Made by a program: the position numbers and the translations under genes
Shown here: positions 1 through 10,000 of the stretch, piece after piece
Layout of the letters: each line of letters opens with the position of its first letter
Numbering within the stretch: the first letter of the stretch is position 1
The notes under the pieces: model-generated
What the model was told of the DNA's origin: nothing
Databases searched by the model: none
What the model saw: only the letters and a program-made list of their open reading frames with translations
NCBI RefSeq assembly: GCF_914767665.1
Contig: NC_059503.1
Span: 11,036,001-11,100,000 of the forward strand
Direction of reading: 5' to 3'
Source: Harmonia axyridis
Lineage: Eukaryota; Arthropoda; Insecta; Coleoptera; Coccinellidae
Length of the DNA: 64,000 nucleotides

Positions 1-270
1 GCTTCCTCGGACTATCACTTGTTTCGATCAATAGCACACAGCCTGGCTGACCAGCACTTCCTATCTTATGAAGAATTAAAAACTTGGATCGATTCGTGGT
101 TCGCTTCAAAAGATGACCAGTTTTTTCAATTCGTACGCTGCTCGAAAGATGTGAGAAAGTAAAGTGAACAGCGATGGGCAATATTTCGAATCATAAATGT
201 ATAACCAAATGTATATTTACAATAAAGCCTCAAATTTCGGTAAAAAAATTTGTACGCTTATGTATTTGTT
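1..270 (+). mobile_element. mariner transposon, 3' end (degenerate)
   Basis: Frame 1 from base 1 to the stop at 160-162 encodes the C-terminal part of a mariner transposase, including SSDYHLFRSIAH (the SDYHLFRS block holding the third catalytic Asp) and WIDSWFASKDDQFF. The usual terminal SDGQYFES is still readable at about 170-197 but in another frame, so a small indel has broken the gene. The following A/T-rich stretch to about 270 matches, in reverse complement, the end of the mariner relic at 57.6-58.2 kb, including an end like TTGTACGCTTATGTA. The 5' part lies outside the window. This is a dead copy. Confidence 0.85.
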
Positions 271-1514
271 ATATTGTAATATATTTATTTACTTATCACG
301 GTTTTATCTATTCAGGTAGAAATTAAAAAAAAAATAGTAAATCTATTGTTTCATATGAAAAAAAAAGAAGACAATTGGCAAGTATAACACAACATCTAAT
401 TTGGTCTGTGAACCCTTTGAAAATCTTTGTAATCACAGCGTCCTCGTCAACATCAATGTCCCTGTATATGTTCAGGAGTACTAAACTGAATCCGATGCCA
501 ATATCGAAAAAACCAGAATAACACCATATGAACTACCATTTATTCATTTCGAAAATAAACTTGCCGAATTTTCTGCTCGAATAGCTGTGCGAAAATTATG
601 AGTTTCCATACAGTTTATCTATTAATATGAATTTCCACCAAGTAAAAAACCGATCCCATCAAGAAGATCTGGCATACAGGCAACGTTGCAGATTATTAGA
701 CCTAATATTAGGTCTATGCATCTGACAGACGTTACGTATTAAACATGATGGCCGCCGCCATATATAAACAATCGATAAAATCATCGATTTTGACGAAAAA
801 AAGGCATTTTTATTTCAGGGAAAGCTTGAAATGTGATTAATTAATCATTTCTAACGAGAATCAGTTAATAAAATACAAGAAAACTAGCTATTAATGTGGA
901 TAACCTCACCTTCATTAGGCCAATTTCACAATTAAAAAAAAAAAACTAGCTGAATTAATGAATTTATGACAGCGGATTCGTGATCTAAGACCCAAAATAA
1001 GTAAGTCTGCAAAATTTCATCACTTTTGAATCATTATTAAAATTAATTCTATATAGTAAACATTGTTTTTCTTTTCAGAAGATGGATTATTTTCGTTTGG
1101 ATGAATAATTATACAGGATATTTATTTGTCGAATATCAATTAGAAGTATCTAGAGATGTTGGACCAATTCAAGTCTGAAAATTGAGATTAAAGCTTCAAA
1201 TTATTAACTAATTTGTAAAGAAATACACAATATTTGATCAACAATTATATAGGGTGTATATATATTCGAGTTGTAATTAGACATTTTGAAATCTGAAATT
1301 CTCATTTCTCTAGAAATGGCAATTCCTTTCTTCTTTGAAAAATTTGGGAAAAATGCATAATCAAAATGTGAGAGTTATTATCAGTCAATAGAAATACTAC
1401 CTGAAAAAGAAACTGCATTCAATGTTTATTTTCAGTTTTGACAAATATTGAATTTACATAATCATTCGATAAGATCTATGAAAAGACCTACAGTGAAATT
1501 TTGTTTTAGGAATA
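271..1514. other. A+T-rich intergenic stretch
   Basis: No gene is recognisable. The sequence is A+T-rich and has only short stop-interrupted frames. It may include decayed ends of the copia-like region that follows. Confidence 0.4.
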
Positions 1515-1700
1515 TTCAGTATAGCTATAATAAACTAAAAAGGGGCAGAATGAATAGATCTACCTTTCAAAAACCCATGGCTAATGTTGCCTTACAAGCA
1601 ATCGTAATTATATCAGTAATATCTTTGAGAAATCAGGTTATAAGAAGTCCCTCATTTCCGAGGTTCATCAATACTTTTTTCAGTTGAGCAACAAATTATT
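1515..1700 (+). repeat. Divergent direct repeat, left copy
   Basis: About 190 bp resembling 2835-3025 in the same orientation. Shared blocks include AGTATAGCTATAA, CAGAATGAATAGA, ACCCATGGCT and GAGAAATCAGGTTATAAG. The copia-like reverse-transcriptase relic lies between the two copies, so they could be old LTR pieces, but no clear TG...CA ends or target duplication were found. Confidence 0.5.
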
Positions 1701-2029
1701 CTTCTATTTCATAATTTATTAAGAAATACAAGGAAGGACACCTTTTGAAATCTAAAAATTTGGTTAATAGTAGGTTATTTTCCATAATTTATAATATTGA
1801 AAGACCAATTGGACATTCCTGAAGAACTAAGGCGTTTTTAGAATCTGAAAATTGTATCGATGAATTTCGCATACTTTTCTGTTCCATATTTCTTGAAGGT
1901 ATATGGACAAAAATGATTTTTGTGGGTTCTGGTGAATGATCAGAGGGATACAGGTAACAATTTCATTAATACCAGTCGAGATGTAGTTATAGATAAGAGA
2001 TGATATAGAAATTTCACTAGATAATTCTG

Positions 2030-2720
2030 ATTCAGTGGAGGACAGCTGAATTAAAGCTTAATCGTGATGGTTCGTTACGTTATAGAGCAAGCTGGTAGCT
2101 CTGGGTTTTACTCAGAAGTAAATTGAACAGGGAAATATATATAGTAAATGAAATTTTGACAGATATTAGTTAAAAAAGATCAACAATTGAGCATTGTATT
2201 TACATAAAATCAAAAAATAACTTGCTAACTGTTGTTGCATTGTACGTGGATGACTTTTTTGTTTTAACAAATGTTAATTCTGAATGAATATATCTGATAG
2301 AAAATTTAAGTGATAATTTCATCATAAAGAATTCAGGGAAAGCTAAAAATGTTTAGGGATGAATATCACTAGAAATTATGAAAAAGGTAGTATAGTAATT
2401 GTTTATATTCTTCAAGTATGTATTGCAATAATTCAGCATGTCTAATTGTAAACATATGAAAACTCCTTTGAAAACTTAATTGAAATTTGATTCAACAAAA
2501 GAGAGTTGTAATGATGAACCATATAAGAAATTAATAGGTTTATTAACGTCTTTAGCAGTATTAACTAATCCTGATAAAGCATACTCTGTTAATCTCTTGA
2601 GTCAATTTAATAATTATCTCATTATTGAACACTGAAAAAGTGCAAAATTCATTTCAAGATGCAAGTATAAAGTATTTTATACCTACATTGAATTGCTGGA
2701 AAATTTATACCAATTTCGAA
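2030..2720 (+). mobile_element. Ty1/copia-type retrotransposon relic (RT to RNase H)
   Basis: Stop-broken frames encode diagnostic copia polyprotein pieces. LTVVALYVDDFFVLTN has the YVDD reverse-transcriptase active site (YVDD at about 2243-2254). NLSDNFIIKNSGKAKNV follows, and then PYKKLIGLLTSLAVLTN and DKAYSVNLLSQFNNY from the region joining RT and RNase H. The order and spacing match copia elements. Multiple stops and frameshifts make it non-functional. Upstream gag, protease and integrase were not recognised. Confidence 0.8.
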
Positions 2721-2834
2721 AGTAACTGCCATGTCAAAATTCTTCATATACTGAATGATCCTTCAAATTTTATTTCTGTTGTAACATTTTGACTAGTAAT
2801 TAAAGTGAAAAATTTGAACTGATTTTATATATGT

Positions 2835-3025
2835 ATATAGTATAGCTATAAATGAACAACCTGAAAAGAGACAGAATGAATAGACTTGCCTTTCGAATAC
2901 CCATGGCTTATGTTACCTCATAAGCAAATTTAATATCTAGGTAGAACCTTTTTGAGAAATCAGGTTATAAGTTTGAGAGTCTCTTAATTTCCAAGGTTTC
3001 AGTTGAACGACAAATAATATTATGA
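2835..3025 (+). repeat. Divergent direct repeat, right copy
   Basis: Partner of the repeat at 1515-1700, roughly three quarters identical by eye, downstream of the copia relic. It may be the second remnant LTR. Confidence 0.5.
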
Positions 3026-4857
3026 TAATATAACAGGGTATATATGGTTGAAATTATTCGTATGAAAGATTTCACAACGATTTGATTTCTTCATTATAAA
3101 TTCAACAGCACTGCACTCAAATTCTTCAAAAACTGATAGGTCACTTATATTTTTGCACTCTTCAGTCGTAAAAGTGTATATTTTAGATATTCCAAAAACA
3201 CATGGAAATTTTTGAATGTCATCTGACTAACTTGGCTCTTTTTCCAGTAATAAAGCCAATTGTGAATTATCTATAAGGAGTTTTTCTATCTGTTTAATAC
3301 ATGATCAGATGAAGCTTCTGTTCTCTTTTGTAGTTCCATCTTCTGTCGCAATAGATTCAAATTCTCACGAAAGAGAATGTAGTTTTATAGTTTGTGGAAA
3401 ATAAACGAAAAATTCCTGAAATAAAGTAACATTCATATCCAATTGAATGATACAAACACTTAAAACAAACCTGAATTGAGGAAAATGCATTCGATGATAT
3501 CAATGTTCATTTCCAAATTTTGACAAATATCTATCGAATTTTCGATTCGCCGAAAACTTTGCATTTTATCTGTCGACATATTTAAATATTGAATAACAAT
3601 TTTGGAAACTGCAAACTTTTTCAAGAACTTTCATATATCGAAATGGAATATTTATTATTAACATGACACTGACAGCCAAATTGTCCACAGATACCACAGA
3701 AATATGGGACTTGAAATGTCAAAATGATCCGAAACACCCCGTATACTCGAAAACCGCGGGGAGAATCGAAGGTTTGGGATTTTTCCCGGGATCTCCAGAC
3801 GATTTTGAGGGGGGTCTTATTCTTGTCATTTTTGCTCTAGATGGTCCCGTTTGGGCTGTGATTTTACGTTTAAAGTTTGACGTATATGTGCAAGCGGTTT
3901 TATATATACTTAGACTCGAATAATTTTCCTTTGAATATCAAACATGAAATGTTACTCTATCGTTTCCTCAAAATTATTTCGAAGTAAGGTGGTATAATAC
4001 AATTATTCTAAATCTACTCGATAATGAAAGCTAACGTGCAGGTAGGATAACCTAATTTCATTTGTTCGATATCATTACCCGATATAGCTATTATTCAAAC
4101 GAATTTACTGGCATCGGATGTGAACTAAATGAATTTCGAAATGTTATTGAAGTCTTAAGAGTACAAGGTTATCCTAATCATAGAGAAGGTCACGGATATA
4201 AAGCAACACCATTGTCATATGAGGATGTGTAAAAAAATTGTATTCCTTTCGTTGCATCAACTTCATTGTTTGTTTGTCGGATTTTGGGTAATACTTGTTT
4301 CATTGAAAATGAGCTCAAGTTATCGGAATAATATTCGGAATTGCTCCATTTGTTACAATGATTGAGTTTGTAGGTGAAACATGATATATGTCTGAATTTC
4401 ATAATTATACAAATCGTTTTTTGTACGTTCATGTGATTAAATAAATTAATATTTTTATTTGAAGCACAAGGACTTTCCATTTCAAACAACGATGTTGAGG
4501 CCTGTTTCCGGTGAAACCGGAATAACCTTCGGATGCAAAGTATCACAAAAACTGGTCACAGTGACTGGGTATTCATACTTATACAATTTTGAGGAAAAAT
4601 CATTCAAATAAGATAAAATATATGGGTGTTCACACTTTTTTTGCCCGATATTGGGCTATCAAGTCTGTCCACCAAATGTTTTTAGTTTTCGAATTTTCAG
4701 TCGAGTTCCTGTGATGAGGAATTCGTGGTTCAAATCGATTTTATTCATGTGCTAGATAATTTTTCAGGATTGGTTTAGGGTCCGAATATCTCGGCTGAAT
4801 TCGTTAATATGCAAAATTCCTGACCTCAGTAATTTTTCATTTTTTGTTCATTCATTC
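3026..4857. other. Intergenic, no recognised gene
   Basis: A+T-rich apart from a short GC-richer patch at about 3730-3870 that allows an 86-codon frame without family resemblance. It looks like decayed repeat sequence. A 118-codon minus-strand frame at 4190-4546 also resembles nothing known and is probably chance. Confidence 0.4.
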
Positions 4858-5404
4858 AGGGTATTTTACGAATAACTGTACAGGATTTTCAGTGTAGGTG
4901 CAGGACATTCTGGGTAGTATTTTACAATAAACACGGATCTGTGAAAATCCTAAAAAGGCGTTAATAATACTCGACAAAAATATCGAAAGTATCTTATTAA
5001 GATCTCAAAAGTATCCAGCATATCCTGAAATTAATGCTTTTGGATGAAGTTTTTTCTATTGCGTCAAATGAGTTTGAATAAAATACATATGAACTTTAAT
5101 TATTGTTCTTTCGAATATTTTATTCCATTTTATTTTATAAAATCTTTGATTTTGCTACCATCGGTGTTTTATCCACGATTCACTGAAAATGAATATTGAA
5201 CTACATACTATATTAATTTCCTGAAATTTTCATCAAAATCCATAAAGGCATTCAAAAGTTATGTCGATTGAAACTTTTCGATAAAATACATAAAACAGCC
5301 TGTAGCTCTGAACTTTGGACATATTTCGAACACTGTTTCAGACTCCCCATAATGTCCTGCATCTGTACTGAAAGCCCGTACGGGCGGTATTCGTGAAACA
5401 CCCT
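4858..5404. mobile_element. 547-bp TIR element (MITE-like)
   Basis: The two ends are imperfect inverted repeats of about 65 bp. The left end begins AGGGTATTTTACGAATA and continues TTTTCAGTGTAGGTGCAGG and ACATTCTGGG. The right end, reverse complemented, begins AGGGTGTTTCACGAATA and continues CTTTCAGTACAGATGCAGG and ACATTATGGG. The interior has no coding potential, as expected for a non-autonomous DNA transposon. The superfamily is unclear because no convincing target duplication could be fixed. Confidence 0.6.
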
Positions 5405-6484
5405 TTATAGTCTATAGACTCATTTTGTTGAATCCTGTACATCGAAAAATTAAATTAATTTATCGAAAAAAAAAACAGTGTAGTTCAATCATCGAAAAGT
5501 TCCCCCCTAAAGAAATTCAATAAACTGCAATATTTTTTCGAAATCCCAACTTGTATAAAAGAACGTTCATTTATGTACCTACACTCGATAACACTCAACT
5601 CGACACATACGATGAGGAAATTTATGCATGGGCACTCAACCTACAATGAGTCACAAGTTCATCACACTCGGATAAAGAATCGCCAGACTCAACGTTGAAT
5701 AATGACAGGTATATATCGTCGGTAAAATTATGTTTTGATCCCCGAGCTTTGAATTCTGTTCATGAATAGGAATTGATCAACGCTTTGAGCACTATGGAGT
5801 GTTCTCAAGGTTTCATAGTAGCTCCTGGACATAATAATAAGTGATGTGTTTAAACAATTTTACCACGAAGATGTTGAATCATGAATCTCACATTCTATTT
5901 CGATTCCTTATCATTATGTGGATTCATAAATGATTGAACAGTCTATAACCTTATTTAGCATTCAATTGTAGAGGGCAATAGTAGGATCTACTCTTATCAA
6001 AGTTCAAAATACTTCGCTAATAACGCTTTAGGAAATTATATCTATTATAAGCATTGTTTTTTTTTTGTATTTATCTCTAAAGGGAAACAGATATCACTTT
6101 GTCTAGAGAGAATTGAAGAGAAGCTTTCAATATCATTCATGTAAAATGGTAGAATTTTATAATATAATTCATTATTTCCTCATTAATGAAATTAGAAAAC
6201 ACCCCACCAATGGGTATGAACACTAGATTCTCCTCGCCATAATATGTCATATTCGGTCCCGAAAAGTTGTAATTTAGTCAAGCGCAACGTATATTCGAAA
6301 GATACAGTTTTTTTTAGAACCTTTTCTGACTCATACAACATTCTATCAAAATCAGATTGATAGTAGAACGTAAAAAAACTAAGTTCTTGAAAATTTCACA
6401 TGTTTGCGAAAGCACAGTGCGCACTGCATATCTGGAAGAGCTGAAATTTCTTTGGAAATTCGTATGGGACAATCTACAGACCAA
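5405..6484. other. Intergenic, no recognised gene
   Basis: A+T-rich sequence without coding resemblance. The missing 5' exons of the downstream metalloprotease were looked for here by eye and not found. Confidence 0.35.
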
Positions 6485-6736
6485 ACAGGATACCTGTAGG
6501 AACCAAATTCCATTTTAAACGGATGAGGATAGTAGAAGTTAAGGTTGTTTCATGGATTTGCGGACACCCTGACAGACAGACACGAAATCAAATTTGTTCA
6601 AAATGGTCTAACAGAATACCTATAGGTAGCAAATTCCATTTTAAATAGATGACGATTGTAAAAGTTAAGGTTGTTTCAAGGATTTGCGGACACACTGACA
6701 GACAGACACGAAATCAAAGTTGTTCAAAATGGTCTA
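6485..6736 (+). repeat. Tandem duplication, 126-bp period, two copies
   Basis: Two adjacent copies share blocks such as CAAATTCCATTTTAAA, GTTAAGGTTGTTTCA, GGATTTGCGGACAC and TGACAGACAGACACGAAATC at a constant 126-bp offset. They are roughly 88-90% alike. They lie just upstream of the first recognised metalloprotease exon. Confidence 0.85.
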
Positions 6737-7034
6737 AAATGCATTTTTAAGCCTCAATTTTGAAATCTGCAATCAAAACATTTTTTTAATTCCGAAATAG
6801 ACCACAAAACTTCTTCTATAACTCAGGGAATTTTTTTTGCAATTGGGAATAAATAAGCTCTGGTTTAAACCTCATCACAAGATATTTCTTAATAGTTTTT
6901 CTTGAGTTTGAATATTTTGAGGGATAGGCGGAAAAATGATTCATTTGTCAAAAAGCAGTTTTATTTCTCACCTGATTTGTACTTTTTACACATAAAAGTT
7001 TGAGTAAAGTTTGTTAAGCATTTTTTTTTTCCAG

Positions 7035-10000
7035 GGGAATCACAAACAGATGTCTTCGGATCAGTAATCAATGGAGTCTTTGAAGGCAGTATCATCACAC
7101 CTAAAGGACATTATTTTGTAGAAAAAGCTCATCACTATTTCCCTTTATCGAAACATCCAAACCGGACATTCCATTCCGTGATTTACCATGAAGATCATAT
7201 GGACGATCCCTATTCTCACAAGCGCAAAGGTTTGTGATTATTTAGTTTTTCGATTCAATTTGCGAATAAAAATAATGCTCGTAAAGGAACAAAATTTCGT
7301 CCCATAATCATATAGCCAGAGTTAAGAAGCCAACACACTTTCCAGAAAAGAAGTAGAAACTCCTGAGCCCCAACCAACCAACAACTATAATCTAATCTAT
7401 GATAATTTTAAATTTGCAGGACATTCTGCAGGCTGTGGTATCAATGGAGATGTTCTTCAGTGGATGCATAACATTCAAAACTCAGCAGAAGAATCTAACG
7501 ACATTCCATCACAACAATCGAACAAATATCCTGACACCCAATATCTAAGCAGCCCACTCAGTTCGAATAAAATTGAAGAACAATCAATACCTCCTCCTGA
7601 TATATTTTTGAACGAAGAAGATGCATTAAATAAATATTCCAAGCAAGCCAATACTCAAAAACATAGACATAAGAGAGCGACAGGAAGAGACTTCAATAAA
7701 AATACTTGTTCATTGTATATACAGACTGATCCATTGATTTGGAGACACATAAGAGAACAATTTCCTGAGGTAATAATCGTAGTAGAAAGAATTTGAGTGG
7801 AATATACTTGGAATTTCTTATTTGTTTTTCAGCACGCCGACCCTAGAAAAGAACATGAAGTGAATGAAAAGACAAGAGAAGAGATATTATCACTTATTGC
7901 TCATCACGTCACTGCCGTAAATTATATTTATCGAGACACTAGGTTTGATGGACGCAATGAGCATCGTAACATCAAATTTGAAGTACAAAGAATAAAGGTG
8001 AGTTATCCCCTTAAAGTTATTGATAACACTTATCGAAGTGCTATTGTGGTATAATTATAATTGTTCATTAACAATAGAATGGCAGTTTCATTATTATAGG
8101 AAATTTCTTATTGTAATTATCAGGCATATCAGCAATCATAGACTATGTACGGTATTTTTTCACTTCGACATTTTCCCAAGATAATGGATCTTTGACCTTT
8201 TGACCTAGAATAGGTAACTATTCTTGATTAATCATTTCTTCTCATGATGCAATAGATCAGTCCTTGTATAGTCTGAACTGATTCTCTTGATTCCAGAATG
8301 ATGCAATAATACTAAAACTACTTGTAGTTGTCTAAAATCCGTATGTCAAACATTATAGTAAACGTTCTTTTGAAACAGATTTTCATACAAAGAATACCTT
8401 TCATTTTACAGATTGACGATGATTCCTCCTGCAAATGTGCTATGTGTGGAGATATGAATCAATTCTGCATGGAAAACATAGATGTCAGTAATTTCTTAAA
8501 CATACATTCCTTAGGCAATCACGAAGATTTTTGCCTAGCTTATGTGTTCACGTACAGAGACTTCACTGGAGGCACTTTAGGGTTAGCTTGGGTAGCTAGT
8601 GCTTCTGGTGCGTCTGGTGGCATCTGTGAGAAATACAAGACTTACACTGAAACCATTGGAGGGATGTATCAGTCCACTAAGAGATCCTTAAATACGGGAA
8701 TTATTACTTTTGTTAATTATAACAGTAGAGTACCTCCTAAAGTTTCTCAACTCACATTGGCTCATGAAATAGGACATAATTTTGGATCTCCAGTAAGTAT
8801 ATTTTTATTTTACTATGTATAACTTTCGAGAAACTTTTTGTTGTTTTATTGTTTTCGTTGTAATATATTTTTATTTTACTATGTTTAACTTTTGAGAAAC
8901 TTTTTGTTGTTTTATTAATTTCGTTGTAATATGTTTGTATTGAATTTTTAGTGTCCTTTATTGAACAAACAGGTAATTATAAATATTCATATTTCAGCAT
9001 GACTATCCCCCATTGTGTAGACCAGGTGGTTTGAGTGGAAACTATATCATGTTTGCTTCGGCAACAAGTGGAGATAGACCAAATAACAGTAAATTTTCGT
9101 CCTGTAGTATCAGCAACATTTCCCAAGTTTTGGATGCCATAGAGGATAATAAGAAAAGGAATTGTTTCACAGCGTCAGCTGGAGCATTCTGCGGCAACAA
9201 AATTGTTGAGGCTGGAGAAGAATGTGATTGTGGATATGATGAGAATGAATGCCAAGACAAGTGCTGTTATCCTAGGACTCTGAGTATTGAAGATAGAAGA
9301 AACTCCACTGCTAAGGGATGCCAAAGAAGAGCTGGAACTCAATGCAGGTGAGAAAATTTCCACCTTAGGTTTGGTTTTCATTTTGAATATTTGTTCAACT
9401 ATATTTTTCTTTCAGTCCCAGCCAAGGTCCTTGTTGCAGTAGCGAAACCTGTAAATTTGTGCCATTTTACCAGAACGAAGTCTGTAAACCAAAATCAGAT
9501 TGTTCCATGCCATCTAAGTGTAACGGAAGATCAGCCGAATGTCCAAAGCCTCAGCCATTGCCAGACAAAACTAGATGTAACAATAATACTCAATTATGTA
9601 TTAAAGGGGAGTGCTCTGGTTCCATCTGTTTGGAGTGGAATCTACAACCTTGCTCCCTCACTTCTCAGGATCATCCAGATGTAGATAAGAGGAAACTGTG
9701 CGAACTGGCCTGTCAAAATGGCACAGACATATGTCGAAGTACCAGTGAATTCTCAGATAAAGTCGGATTGCCCAAAGGTGGAATCAGTTTGCGGCCTGGT
9801 TCGCCTTGCGACAATTTCCAGGTAAAAATCTGAACTTCTCGAGTTGAATTTGATCTAAATAAGATCAACGGTTGAGGAGAACTTTTTTAAGTTATACTAC
9901 TATAGATATAGCCTATTTGACAGTATAAAAAGTATTTTCTTATTTATTGTCATTATAACGGGTGTTTTTTTTCGAGGTATATAACTTTAAATTGGCATTA

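Noticed and set aside
9042..9381. Antisense ORFs over the disintegrin exon
   Set aside because: They are reverse-frame images of the strongly supported ADAM10-type coding sequence.
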